From JAMXLO01 sp963812075 (lineage in GTDB: Bacteria; Pseudomonadota; Alphaproteobacteria; Acetobacterales; Acetobacteraceae): a DNA stretch of 64,000 nucleotides. Below are positions 1-12,900 of the stretch, piece after piece. The notes under the pieces were generated by a model. That model ran no database searches, had not been told where the DNA came from, and saw nothing but the letters and a program-made list of their open reading frames with translations. The DNA is taken from NCBI GenBank assembly GCA_963812075.1, contig CAWETN010000008.1:1-64000 (forward strand), read 5' to 3'. Numbering within the stretch: position 1 is the stretch's first letter; each line of letters begins with the position of its first letter. The position numbers and the translations under genes were made by a program.

Positions 1-223
1 GCACGTTGCCCATCGGCGGCTGGCCGCCTGGAAGCAGCGCCGCCGGCTGGTGACGCAGCAGCGTGTAGGGATCCACCGCCGGCTGCGAAGCAGGGTTCAG
101 CAGTTCCTCGACGGTCGCGTCGTAGCCCTTCGCCACGCGTGCCTCGAGTTCGTCGCGGCTGGCGCCAAAGCCCGCGCGCCGCATCAGGTGTGCCATCAAT
201 GCGATGTCGTCCTGGTGTGCCAT
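1..223 (-). CDS. DUF1800 domain protein, N-terminal part (cut by window edge)
   Basis: Only the first 74 codons are in the window; the gene continues past position 1. The N-terminus reads MAHQDDIALMAHLMRRAGFG and continues with an Asp-Glu-Leu-Glu segment and a VEELLNP motif, which is the usual opening of DUF1800 proteins (AHLLRRAGFG... VxxLL). The ATG at 223 has a good Shine-Dalgarno (GGAGG, read on the minus strand at 231-236). DUF1800 proteins are usually exported and are often followed by a DUF1501 gene; that partner would lie outside the window. Function is not established. It is divergent from the OxyR-like regulator at 767, with about 540 bp between them. Confidence 0.75.
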   Translation of the reverse strand, partial: MAHQDDIALMAHLMRRAGFGASRDELEARVAKGYDATVEELLNPASQPAVDPYTLLRHQPAALLPGGQPPMGNV

Positions 224-766
224 ATTCTATCCTCCCACTACCAGCGATGAACCAAAAGATCTGAGCGCTTACGTCGTCCTTTTCCGTGTCATACACGCTT
301 GCTCGGGTGTGACGCCCGGCAGGCCAGCAGAACCAAGGCCGTTCCTGCCTCTGCATCCGGAAAAAGCGACCGACAAGCGAGGACGCCGATCCTAGTGAGC
401 GCCGTCGCCGCAGTCAAAGCCACGCGAGCGGAACGGCATCGGTGCGCGGGCATCGCGGCTGCCGCACCCCCGCGGAACCGTCCGGTGCGCCGCGCCGTCT
501 GCTCGCCGTGCGGGTCGAGGCAGGACAGCGGCGGGCGGACATGCAAGGATGTTGCCGCATTCGACCATGCCGGAAAACAGCTTGGCGCCAAGCTCGCAGC
601 CACGCAGCACCACCTCGCAATCGTCGCGGCCCTTTGCTCGCCGCGCCAACGCCGACCACGCCCCATGCACGACCCGACTTGGGACGAGCCTTGCGGCGAT
701 TTGTTCATTTGTCCAATCTAAAGATGCGATATCAGCGATAGAGAAAACAAATCGGGAGAATACGCC
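224..766. other. Divergent intergenic region between DUF1800 gene and OxyR-like gene
   Basis: About 540 bp with no convincing gene on either strand; the short open frames here lack domain similarity and ribosome sites. The last 70 bp before the regulator are clearly more AT-rich than the rest and probably contain its promoter. The regulator start at 767 is preceded by GGGAGAA at 754-760. I could not identify a convincing OxyR operator by eye. Confidence 0.4.
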
Positions 767-1726
767 ATGACGCTGGCCGAATTGCGCTATCTGGTCGCGG
801 TCGCCGACCTGCGGCACTTCGGCCGGGCCGCGGAGCGCTGCCGCGTCACGCAGCCCACCCTCAGCAGCCAGTTGCGCAAGCTCGAGGACACCCTGGGCGT
901 TTCGCTGGTCGAGCGCACCACGCGCTCGGTCACCCTGACGCCGGTGGGGGTGCGCGTCGTGGCGCATGCGCGCCGCATCCTGGAGGAGGCCGACCAGATC
1001 TCGGAACTGGTGCGGCACAGCCACGGCACGCTGACCAGCGTGCTGCGGCTCGGGATCATCCCGACGCTCAGCCCCTACATCCTGCCGCTGCTGCTCGACC
1101 GGCTGCACCAGCGGTTTCCCGAGCTTCGGCTGGTCCTGCGCGAGGACCTCACCGACAACCTGGTCGCGGCGCTCGAGGGCTACACGCTCGACGTCCTGCT
1201 GATCGCGCTGCCGGCCCCGGCCGAGGGGCATCGCACCATGAAGCTGTTCCAGGAGCCGTTCTGCTTCGCCTGCCCGCCCGGGCACAAGCTGAGCAACCGC
1301 CCCGTGGTGACGGAGCGCGAACTGGTCAATGAGCGGCTGCTGCTGCTGGACGAAGGCCACTGCCTGCGTGACCAGGCGCTGGCGGTGTGCGGCGACCAGT
1401 ATCGCGGCCGCGAGGGCACCAACGACGATTTCCGGGCGACCAGCCTGGAGACGATCGCGGAGATGGTCGCCGCGGGGATCGGCTGCACGCTGCTGCCGGC
1501 GATGGCGGTGCCGCACCTCACCGCACGGCACCGGCCGCTCGAGGTGCGGCCGTTGCGCGCGGCGAAGGCGCATCGCTGCATCGGCCTGGTATGGCGCGCC
1601 AGTTTCCCCCGCAGCGACGACATGGAGGTGCTGGGGCGGTTCATCCAGGAGCAGCTGCCGGACAGCGTGGAGGCAATCGGCGAGACGTCCGCGGCGCGGC
1701 TGCACCGGTCCGCAACAGCGCGATGA
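767..1726 (+). CDS. oxyR: OxyR-like LysR-family transcriptional regulator
   Basis: A 319-aa LysR-type regulator. Residues 1-60 form the winged helix-turn-helix (AERCRVTQPTLSSQLRKLED region) and residues about 90-300 the periplasmic-binding-like sensor domain. The segment EGHCLRDQALAVC places cysteines at exactly residues 199 and 208, the positions of the peroxide-sensing disulfide pair of E. coli OxyR, and the following FRATSLETI and GIGCTLLPA motifs are also OxyR-like. It should sense H2O2 by reversible disulfide formation and activate antioxidant genes. No catalase or alkyl hydroperoxide reductase gene adjoins it here, so its targets lie elsewhere, unless it acts on the divergent DUF1800 gene. 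The start is supported by GGGAGAA 6 bp upstream. Confidence 0.88.
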   Translation: MTLAELRYLVAVADLRHFGRAAERCRVTQPTLSSQLRKLEDTLGVSLVERTTRSVTLTPVGVRVVAHARRILEEADQISELVRHSHGTLTSVLRLGIIPTLSPYILPLLLDRLHQRFPELRLVLREDLTDNLVAALEGYTLDVLLIALPAPAEGHRTMKLFQEPFCFACPPGHKLSNRPVVTERELVNERLLLLDEGHCLRDQALAVCGDQYRGREGTNDDFRATSLETIAEMVAAGIGCTLLPAMAVPHLTARHRPLEVRPLRAAKAHRCIGLVWRASFPRSDDMEVLGRFIQEQLPDSVEAIGETSAARLHRSATAR

Positions 1727-1843
1727 GCGACTGTCGTCGTCCGGGGAGGCACAACATCGCCACGACAGCGGCAATCGCGTCGATCGGGCGGGAACGTGGC
1801 TGATGCAGGGCGCCTCCCGGAACGTCCCGGCCCGAACGCTGGC

Positions 1844-2107
1844 TTATTGGCAGAGCCGCACGTCAAGCACGTACCAGCACTTCGTCCCATTGCTGTCACT
1901 GGCCGACTGCACGACAGGTCCGGCGGCGGGCGAAATGCCGTAGCCGTCGACCAGCCACTCACCGGGCGGCACGCCGTGCGAGGCCAGCAGCTGCACTTCC
2001 GCCGGAGATGCAGCATGGCCGTTGACGACGTAGCCCTTGGCCTGGGCCGAAACATCGAACAGGCCGAGGCCCAACGCGATGCCGGCAACGACAAGAGACA
2101 GCTTCAT
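1844..2107 (-). CDS. Small secreted protein of unknown function
   Basis: An 87-aa protein with a clear signal peptide: MKLSLVVAGIALGLGLFDVS followed by AQA, the likely cleavage site. The mature part (about 64 aa) has two cysteines near the C-terminus (KCWYVLDVRLCQ), which could form a disulfide in the periplasm. The ATG at 2107 has a GGAGAGGG ribosome site immediately upstream; an in-frame extension to 2245 lacks one. It is convergent with the OxyR-like gene. I do not recognise the family. Confidence 0.55.
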   Translation of the reverse strand: MKLSLVVAGIALGLGLFDVSAQAKGYVVNGHAASPAEVQLLASHGVPPGEWLVDGYGISPAAGPVVQSASDSNGTKCWYVLDVRLCQ

Positions 2108-2282
2108 GACCCTCTCCACTCGCCTCGCCCCCCGCGGTGCGGCGTCTGTGCGGGCGCACAATGCCCCGGGAGTGGCTAAGAATTGCTGAACCGCTTCACA
2201 GGTCTGACGGCAAAAGTTGCGTGCGGCCGAACCCGCCGGGGTCATTTTCCCGCAGCCCTTCGCTCCCGGTGCCGGCGAGGCG

Positions 2283-2465
2283 CTACGATCCGGGCGACCG
2301 CGCTGCGTCGCCTTGTGCCGTCATCAACGCCACTGCCAGCGTGTCGAAGCTGACAAAGGTCTCGGCGCCGAGCCCTCTGCATTCATAGGCGATGACGCCG
2401 ACGGCGAAATCACCGCCCGCCTCCAGCATCGCCAACCCCGCCTCCGCTGCGGGTCGGTTCACCAC
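2283..2465 (-). pseudogene. Remnant of a PIN-domain (VapC-type) toxin, C-terminal part
   Basis: A 60-codon minus-strand frame ends in TAG at 2283. It reads EAGLAMLEAGGDFAVGVIAY and then GAETFVSFD followed by AVAL. This resembles the C-terminal third of VapC-like PIN nucleases, which typically read DFADxxI... TFVSFDRKAV. The acidic residue expected after DFA is Val, and the catalytic Asp/Glu of the N-terminal part are absent because nothing upstream continues the domain. No partner antitoxin gene is visible. Identification is by motif memory only. Confidence 0.45.
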
Positions 2466-2525
2466 GACATTGGCGGCGCCGACCGGAGAATTTACCTTAC
2501 GTTGAAGCCGGACGTTGAAGCCGGG

Positions 2526-4143
<1,618 letters not shown>

Positions 4144-4180
4144 GCTCCAGATTATCTACTGCACAGTAGCGCGATTCACG

Positions 4181-5374
4181 TCAATCGCCAGTCTGCACCG
4201 CATTCCGTGGCGTCATCGCGCTCAGCCCGAACAACGCAAGGAACGAAAGCCCGGTCAGCGAACCCGACAGCAACAGTGCGTAGAGCGGGCCGGCGCGGTC
4301 CAGCACGAGGCCGAACAGCACCGGCGCGCCGCCCTGCAGGATGCGCGCGGGGGCCGACAGGATGCCGGTGCGCAGGCCGTAGCCCGACGGCCCGAACAAG
4401 GCCAGGGGCAGCGTTCCGCGTGCAATCGTCAGCATGCCGTTGCCGGCACCGTGCAGCAGCACGAACGGGATCGCCATCATCGGCCCGAACAGCGCCAGCA
4501 GCGTCGCACCGATCGGGTGCAGACCGGTGGCGAGGCGCGCCGAGATCATCGGCGACAGCCGGCGCAGCAGGCCGAACTCGACCAGGCGGGCGCAGACCTG
4601 GGCGGGGCCGACCAGCGAGGCCGCCGCGACAGCAACCGCCTGGGTCGATCCCATGGCCTGCAGCAGCCGTGGCAGGTGCGCCGCCATGGCGGTCGAGACG
4701 AACCAGGTGGCACCGAACACCGAGGCCAGCACGATCATCGTCCACGGCACCCCCGATGCGGCCTCGTGCGGGTGTGCCGCACCCTGCGCGTGCGTCACCA
4801 CCCGGGGGACCAGCAGGCGGTTCAGCGGCAACCCGATCAGCAGGTGCAGCGCGGCCCAGGCCAGGCAGGCGCCGCGCCAGCCGAAAGCGTCGATGAAGAT
4901 CGCGCTGGCGGGCCAGCCCACCGTGCTGGCGAAGCCGGCGAACAGGGTGATGCCGGTGATCGCGTTGCGCGCCTCGCGTCCGTAGAGGCCCGCCACCGTG
5001 GCGAAGGCCGCCTCGTACAGGCCGAACCCCATGCCGATGCCCAGGATGGTCCAGGCCAGCGCCAGGCCGACCGGTCCGGACGCGAAGGCCATCGCCGCCA
5101 GGCCCGCGGCGAACAGCAGGTTTGTCGCCGCCAGAACGTCGCGGCCACCATGCCGGTCGATCATGCGGCCGGCGAGCGGCCCCAGCAGTCCGGACAGCAG
5201 CAGGGCGGCCGAGAAGATACCGAAGAACCACACCCGCGGCACATCCAGCGCCGTGGCGATCGGATCGGCGAACACCGCCGGCAGATAATAGGTCGAACCC
5301 CAGGCGAGGGTCTGCGTGATGCCCAGGGTCGAGACCACGACACCACGTCGGTCGGTGAGGGCGTCCAGCGTCAT
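4181..5374 (-). CDS. MFS transporter
   Basis: A 397-aa integral membrane protein with about 12 hydrophobic segments, typical of the major facilitator superfamily. The cytoplasmic loop after TM2 reads GPLAGRMIDRHGGRDVL, the MFS motif A (GxLaDrxGrkxxl). Start ATG 5374 is chosen because GAAAGGG lies just upstream and the first helix begins soon after; an in-frame upstream extension to 5497 is rich in Ala/Pro/Arg and unlikely to be translated. Substrate is unknown. The Baeyer-Villiger monooxygenase gene follows 37 bp downstream on the same strand, suggesting a linked role. Confidence 0.82.
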   Translation of the reverse strand: MTLDALTDRRGVVVSTLGITQTLAWGSTYYLPAVFADPIATALDVPRVWFFGIFSAALLLSGLLGPLAGRMIDRHGGRDVLAATNLLFAAGLAAMAFASGPVGLALAWTILGIGMGFGLYEAAFATVAGLYGREARNAITGITLFAGFASTVGWPASAIFIDAFGWRGACLAWAALHLLIGLPLNRLLVPRVVTHAQGAAHPHEAASGVPWTMIVLASVFGATWFVSTAMAAHLPRLLQAMGSTQAVAVAAASLVGPAQVCARLVEFGLLRRLSPMISARLATGLHPIGATLLALFGPMMAIPFVLLHGAGNGMLTIARGTLPLALFGPSGYGLRTGILSAPARILQGGAPVLFGLVLDRAGPLYALLLSGSLTGLSFLALFGLSAMTPRNAVQTGD

Positions 5375-5610
5375 GACCCTTTCATACCAGCAGCCTGGAT
5401 GAGCGGACAGCGCGTCGGGCGGCGGCGGAGCCGCGATCCCGGATGCCGTCCTAGCGCCTTGCCTTGACGCCGTATCAGCGCAAAGCGGAGAAGCCAACAG
5501 CGCGACGCCGTCACGACGTCACAACGGGCGCGGCGGAGACCGGGGCGCTGTTTTGGCTGGAGCGAAATGGGATAGAGGTCCAGGGGCCCATCTGCAAGAA
5601 AGGTGACCAT

Positions 5611-6342
5611 ATGCTCTCTCGTTCTGATGTAATAAGCCGATTTCTAGAATTGTTCGACAATCCGACCTACTTGGAAATTGGCGTAAACAAAGGAGAGACT
5701 TTCCATAGCCTGGGCAATTGTCAAAAAATCGGGGTAGACCCAGCGTTCTTGTTTGACGCGAATGCCTATCAGGGTAATCCTGATATAAGGCTATATCAGA
5801 TATCAAGTGATGAGTTCTTCGGTCTTTTACCCGCCGGAAAAGGGCGATTTGATGTTATCTATCTTGATGGATTGCACACATTTGAGCAAACCTTGCGCGA
5901 CTTTCTCAATGCATCGGAGCTTTTGCGCCAAAACGGTGTCATCATCATCGATGACGTCTTGCCAAACTCGTTCGATGCGTCGTTGCCGGATTTCGCACAA
6001 GTCGCCAGGTTGCGCGAACTGTCCTCGCAGACCGGCACGCCTTGGCCGTTCGATGGCAGCTGGATGGGCGATGTATTCAAACTGCCGCTCTTTATCGAGA
6101 GCTTCCTGCAACAATTTTCCTACGCCACCGTCGGAGACAACCACGGTCAGGCCGTCGTGTGGCGGCAGACGAGACCGGCGGACGCCTTGCCGCCCAGGTC
6201 CGTCGAGCAGATCGCAAGACTCGACTATCGTGACACGATATTAAGCCGCGACAGCTTCAATATTATGAGCCTCGACGCTATTGTTGACTTGTTCCAGAGC
6301 GCAGCGGCGGCGCGCCGAGAATCCGAGAACATTTATCGATAG
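5611..6342 (+). CDS. Class I SAM-dependent methyltransferase (Methyltransf_24-like)
   Basis: A 243-aa protein. Residues 18-30 carry the SAM-binding motif I (YLEIGVNKGETF), followed by a DVIYLDGLHTFEQTLRDF segment and GVIIIDDVLP, the pattern of Methyltransf_24 proteins often found in glycan or surface-polymer loci. Start ATG 5611 has AAAGGTG at 5600-5606; the in-frame ATG at 5464 would add 49 low-complexity residues. Base composition is visibly less GC-rich than neighbours, with many A/T third positions, which suggests recent acquisition. The substrate is unknown and there is no operon partner. Confidence 0.72.
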   Translation: MLSRSDVISRFLELFDNPTYLEIGVNKGETFHSLGNCQKIGVDPAFLFDANAYQGNPDIRLYQISSDEFFGLLPAGKGRFDVIYLDGLHTFEQTLRDFLNASELLRQNGVIIIDDVLPNSFDASLPDFAQVARLRELSSQTGTPWPFDGSWMGDVFKLPLFIESFLQQFSYATVGDNHGQAVVWRQTRPADALPPRSVEQIARLDYRDTILSRDSFNIMSLDAIVDLFQSAAAARRESENIYR

Positions 6343-6998
6343 GATTGCAGGACGCATCGACCCTGCCTCAATCCCGGCCGGCAGCCGCCGATGCGATCGG
6401 CAGGCTTCAGACCATGGCTACCGTCGCAGCGGGCTGGAAAGAGGTGGACCGCTCGCCATGACGGAATGAGGCGCACTCAGCCGAGCGCGGCATACGCATA
6501 AGTTGGGTATTATTGATATCGGGCAATATTGGTAAACGACAATAACCTGGAACTGGGGATACATTCCCGCCAGTTGGGGGAAAACACCCGCGTCAGGGTG
6601 GGGCAAATCCCCCATAACCCACGCGTTAAACGCTCGGAACGGTCGCTAATAGCAACATTCCCCGCGCGTTCGGTGGCTCGCCATCTCTGGCACGGTTCGT
6701 GCTCTTACCACGACAATGTCAGTTCAGAAACGTCGCCCGCCGAGGTGACGGGGCACATCGGGGATTGGAGAGCATGTCATGCGCGCTGCGATAGAAAGAG
6801 CCGATTTCACTCGAGGTCCACCGCGGTAGTGCCCCACTGATCGTGGGCCGTTTGCGGCTCGGCCCGGGGTGATCCTCAAACCGGTGTGGAGACCAGCGCT
6901 GCGCGGACACCGCTGGTCCGCAAGGAAAAGGCGCGCCTCTCCCGGCCCCATCCAGGCCTCACCGAATCATTTGCAAGTATAGCTGAAGGACTCATGTT
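6343..6998. other. Long intergenic region upstream of the RTX peroxidase
   Basis: About 655 bp without a supportable gene. The part from about 6490 to 6660 is AT-richer than the genome norm and contains stacked TA-rich stretches (TATTATTGATATC near 6510), so it may hold the peroxidase promoter or be the tail of the acquired segment that carries the methyltransferase. The peroxidase ribosome site GAAGGA sits at 6983-6988. Confidence 0.4.
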
Positions 6999-9900
6999 AT
7001 GACGATAAAGCTCACCCGCCTCGATCTCGATTTCATTCTGACGCAGATCCAGATGGCCGAGGCCGGCCAGCCGCCGATCAATCCGCTGCTGTCGTTCGGG
7101 CTGCGCGAGGTCGCCGGGACGAACAACAACGGCGTGCCGGGCCAGAGCACCTTTGGCGCGTCGGGCCAGGTGTTCCCGACCCTGACCGACCAGCTGTTCC
7201 AGACCGCGCAGTCGTTCGGTCCGGGCGCGCCGCTCACATCATATGCGCAGACGCTCGCCGGCAACGTGGTCGTCGACGCGCAGCCGCGCCTGATCAGCCA
7301 GCTCATCGCCAGCCAGACCACGGCGAACCCGGCGGCAATTGCGGCGCAGGCGCAGCAGATGGGCCAGCTCGGCGACGGCTATCTGAACACCAGCACGCCT
7401 GGCGCGGACGGGATGTTCGGCGGCACCTACAAGATCAATTCGACCGGCGCGGACGGGATCTACGGCACCGCCGACGACACCGCGATCTCGTATGGCGTGG
7501 ATGGCAAGCTGGGCGGCAGCGATGACGTCACCGACCTGCGGGCCAATCTGCATCTGACCTCGGCCGGCGCCGACGGCCAGCTCAACACCGCCGACGACAT
7601 CCTGAGCGACGACGTGCTGAGCGGCAACCTGGCAACGCCGACAGACACCTCGAGCAGCGGATCGACGATCCCGGGCCTGGCGCAGAGCCTGTTCATTCCC
7701 AACATCACGCCCGACAACGGCCTCTCGGCGCCGGCCAACAGCTTCTTCACGTTCTTCGGCCAGTTCTTCGATCATGGTCTCGACCTGATCAGCAAGGGCG
7801 GCAGCGGCATCGTCTACATTCCGCTGCTGCCGGACGATCCGCTCTACGTGCCGGGCGGTAATTCCAACTTCATGATCCTGACCCGTGCCACCAACCAGCC
7901 CGGCCCGGACGGCATCCTTGGCACGGCGGATGACGTCCACGCGTATGTCAATCAGACCTCGCCGTTCATCGACCAGAGCCAGACCTATGCGTCGGATCCG
8001 TCGCACCAGGTGTTCCTGCGCGAATACACGGTCGGGTTCGACAATCTCGCCGCAACCCGTCCCGCAGGCTATGTCAACGTGGTCTCCACCGGCGCGCTGC
8101 TGGGTGGGGCCGTCAAGCCCGGTATGGACGGGCTTATGGGCACCGCCGACGACCGCTACAGCATGGCGACCTGGGGTGATCTGAAGACCAACGCCAGAAC
8201 CAACCTCGGCATCAACATCACCGACGCCGATGTCGGCAACGTGCCGCTGCTGGCGGTCGATGCCTACGGCAACTTCATCCGCGGCGCGCACGGGCTGGCA
8301 CAGCTCGTCGTCCGGTTCAATGACGGAACGCAGGGCCTGATCGAAGGCAACATCGCCAACCCGATCGCCACCGACACCGCCACCTACCACGCGATCCGCA
8401 CCGGCAATGCCTTCATCAACGACATGGCGCACAGCGCCTCACCGACCGACGATTTCGGCGCACCGCTCGCACCGGACGCACAACAGCGACGTGCCGACCC
8501 CAACGCCACGCCGGCCGCCGGCTTCTACGACAACGAATTGCTCGACGCACACTATGTCGCCGGCGACGGCCGGGTGAACGAGAATGTCGGCCTGACCGCC
8601 GTTCAGGACCTCTTCCATTCCGAGCACGACCGCCTGCTCACGCAGATCAAGACCATGGTGCAGGCCGCGCTCGACACCGGGCGACGTCTCCTTCGCGACC
8701 CCCTGGGTGCTGGCCGGCGTCAACATCGCCGGGCCCGAACGTCAATGCCCGACGGCACGTCGTCCGCCCGACCCACTTGATCACCGACAGCGAGTGGAAC
8801 GGCGACCGGCTGTTCCAGGCGGCGAAGTTCGGCACCGAGACCGAATACCAGCACATCGTGTTCGAGGAGTTCGCGCGCTACGTCGCACCCGCGATCCACG
8901 TCGCCGGCGGCGTCAACGTGCACATCGATCCGGCGATCACCTCGGAGTTCGCCAACGTCGTGTATCGCTTCGGCCACTCGATGCTGGACGAGAACATCAA
9001 CATCTACGTACTCGGCGCCGACGGCAAACCGGTGATCGATCCGGCGACCGGCCAGCCGCAGATGACGCAGGAGGGCCTGATCCAGGCCTTCACCAACCCG
9101 ACCCTGTTCGCCAAGAACGTCGGCGGCGACTTCGGCAACGCGGTCAATTCGACCGCCGACATCGTGCTCGGCACGGTCAACCAGATCAGCGCCTCGATCG
9201 ACGAGTTCGTCACCGGCTCGCTGCAGAACAACCTGCTCGGCCTGCCGCTCGACCTCGGCGCGCTGAACATCGCCCGCGGCCGCGACACCGGCGTCGCGCC
9301 GCTGAACCTGGTGCGCAACCAGCTCTACAGCATCTCCGGCGAGGCCCAGCTCAAGCCCTACAGCAGCTGGGCGGATTTCGGCAGCCAGTTGAAGCACCCC
9401 GAGTCGCTGGTCAACTTCATCGCCGCCTACGGCACCGAGCGCAACCATCACCGCGGCGACGACGATGGTGGCCAAGCGGGCGGCGGCGCAGGCGCTGGTC
9501 GACAACGGCACGCTCGGCAGCGCGACGTTCGACATCCACGCCTACAACTTCCTCAACAGCGTGGGCGAATAGCGAGCCCGCCGCCAGGCGTGCTGCGCGA
9601 CGCCGATCCGCGGACGATCCATGACTCCACGGGCGCCGAAGCGAAATGGAGCACCGGCTCGGTCACCGGCCTCGACAACGTCGATCTTTGGATCGGCGGC
9701 CTGGCCGAGAAGATCAACCTGTTCGGCGGCGTGCTGGGCTCCACGTTCGAATACGTCTTCCGCACCCAGATGGAGGCTTTGCAGGACGCCGACCGGCTCT
9801 ACTACCTGCCGCGCATCGAGGGCATGGACTACGAGGACTCGCTGCAGGACAGCTCGCTCGCCCAGCTCGTGCGGTCGAACACCGACATCAAGCACCTGCC

Positions 9901-12900
9901 CGGCAACATGTTCCTGACGCCGGAATACACCATCGAGGCGAGCAACTACTTCAACGCTGACGGCAGCCCCAAGGACCAGAATGCCGATGGCACCTTCAAT
10001 ACGGCGACCTGGCTGCACAACCCGGTGACCGGCAAGCTGCTGGTCAACGTGACTGCCGACGGGACGCTGCAGTTCGTCGGCGACGACAACTTCCTCGGCA
10101 ACACCATCGTGCTGGGCGGCACCGAGGGCAATGACAAGCTGACCGCCGGCGCGGCCGACGACGACACGGTCTGGGGCGACGGCGGCAACGACGTCGATCG
10201 ACGGCGGCGGCGGCGCGGACTTCCTGTTCGGCGGCACCGGCGACGACACGGTCATCGGCGGCCAGGGCGACGACACCATCCACGGCGACGAGGGCAACGA
10301 CACCATCTTCGGCGGCGACGGGATCGACACGATCTTCGGCGGCGACGGCAACGACTACATCGAGGGCGGCCGCGGCGACGATGCCATCTCGGGCGGCCTC
10401 GGCAACGACATCATCATCGGCAACGAAGGCTTCGACGAGATCATCGGCGGCGGCGGCGACGACTGGATCGAGAGCCGCGGCGGCCAGGGCCAGCTGATGT
10501 TCGGCGACTTCGGCGCGCCGACCGGCCAGACACCGCTCTACAGCGGCAACGACGTGCTGGTCGGCGGCGTCGCCGGCGGCGACATCATGAAGGGCTTCAA
10601 CGGCGACGACATCATGCTCGGCCAGGGCAGCTTCACCAAGTTCATCGGTGGACTGGGCTATGACTGGGCGTCGTATGAAATGGCCATCCACGGCGTGGAT
10701 GCCGACCTGAACCGCAAGGAACTGGTGGCCGCGAACGGCTCGGAAGACAGCATCCGCGACATCTACCAGCTCACCGAGGGCGTCAGCGGCTCGGCGTTCG
10801 ACGACATCCTGAAGGGCACCGACACCACAAGGCTGCTCGCCACCAAGGACGAACTCGACAACCCCAATCTGATCGTCGGCCTCCCGAGCTTCTTCGCGCC
10901 GGGCCTGGTCACCTACGACGCCGGCAACATCATGCTGGGCGGCGCGGGCAGCGACATGATGACCGGCGGCGGCGGCGACGATGTGATCGACGGCGATGCC
11001 TTCCTGCATGTCGGGCTGACCAGCTACTCGGCTGGCGCGCAGATCATCCGCCAGATCGCCTACGATCCGAACGGCAACACCGCCAAGTTCGCCACTCTGC
11101 CGAATGGCGCGCTCGACCTCAGCGCGGTCGATGCCAACGGCAACCACGTACCGACCCTGCTGGGCGGCAACGTCAATGCGGCGAATGTCGACACCGCGGT
11201 GTTCAACGACGTGTTCGCCGACTACGACATCAACCTGTTCGGCCTCGACCCGCAAGGCTTCATCACCATCGATCACGCCAGGGCGGGCGCGCCCATCGTC
11301 GGCGGCAACCCGCAGGGGCTGCTCGGCGGCGACGACGGCACCGACCGGATCCGCAATATCGAGCGTCTGCAGTTCACCGACATCACCGTCTCGATCGACT
11401 CGAACGGCAATATCCTGACCTCGTCCGACGGGCGGTTCATCGATCCGATCGCCGCGGCGAATCCGATCGGCGGCGACCCCTACTACGACGCGGTTCCCGT
11501 CGGCACGCCGACGCTCACCGAAACCGATCCGGGCGGCAACGTCGTGGATCCCACGGTGCTGGCCGAGGTCGGCGACACGCTGCACGCCAATATCGTCAGC
11601 ATCACCGACGCCGATGGCATCAGCACCCCCGTCAGTCTGCAGTGGCAGGTGCAGGACTTCTTCTCGGGCGTCTGGCTGCCGATCGTCGGCGCGACCGGCG
11701 CGGACTTCAAGATCACCTCGTTCCAGGACGGCAATGCACTGCGGGTGAAGGCGAGCTACGTCGACGGCAAGGGCGTCACCGAAACCGTCGTCTCGGCGCC
11801 GACCATCCTGGTCACTCTGCCGGGTGGCGTGAATACCCCACCCTTCGTGGTCGCGCGGCAGCAGCTTACCGGCATTCCGGACACCACGGCACAGGCCGGC
11901 CAAACCTTCGACTACTTCGTGCCGATGACCACGATCTTCGGCGACGGCCAGACCCTGCCGAGCAACCTGATCTATACTGCGACCACTGCGGGCGGCCAGG
12001 ACCTCGCCACGGTCGGCCTGTCGTTCAGCTTCACCGTCGATCCCACCACGCTGGTCGGCACCGGCGAGTTCAAGACGCTGCCGCCGGACCCGCTGGGACC
12101 CGACGGCGTCGCCAACACCGGCGACGAGGTCAGCGGCACTCTCGACACGCCTGGCCAGATCGCGGTTCGGGTCACCGCAACGGATACCGGTCCGGGCGTG
12201 CCACTGTCGGTCACCGACACGTTCTTCATCAATGTGCTGCCGCTCGACACGCCGCCGGTCGCGAACAACGATGCCTACTCCATCCTCGAGGACGCGACCC
12301 TCACCGTCACGCCGGCCACGCAGGGCGTGCTGGCCAACGACACCGATGCCGATTTCGGCGACCGGCTGACCGCCAAGCTGGTCAGCGGACCGGCACACGG
12401 GACGTTGCAGTTCCACACCGACGGCACCTTCGTCTACAAGCCGACTCTGAACTACGCAGGGAACGACTCGTTCACCTATATGGCGAACGACATCTTCCTG
12501 ACCTCCAGCAACGTCGCGACGGTGTCGCTCACGGTCAACGCCAAGGCCCACGCGGTGACGGCATCGCTGCTGCATGACACCGGCGCGTCGGCGAGCGACG
12601 GGATCACCAATGACGCAACGCTGTCCGGCGGCGGCTTCGCCGGCGCGGCGGTGTTTGCCACCGTTGATGGCGCCGCACCGGTCAGGTTTGCCACCGGCGA
12701 TGCCACGACAGGCGCCTGGAGCGGCGCGCCGGTTCTCGCCGATGGTGCCCACACCATCGTCATCAGCGAGACCAACGCGCTGGACGGCAGGAGCGACTTC
12801 GCGACGGTCAGCTTCACCCTCGACACGACCCCACCGCCGACGACGGTCCAGCTTGTGGCCGACACCGGCGCGTTCGCGACCGACGGGGTCACCTCCGACC

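Noticed and set aside
392..1774. Long minus-strand open frame across the OxyR gene
   Set aside because: Low-complexity Arg/Gln/His translation, antisense to a clearly conserved LysR gene; typical of high-GC shadow frames.
10044..12752. 902-codon minus-strand open frame
   Set aside because: Antisense to the RTX peroxidase; length results from the GC-rich repeats on the coding strand.
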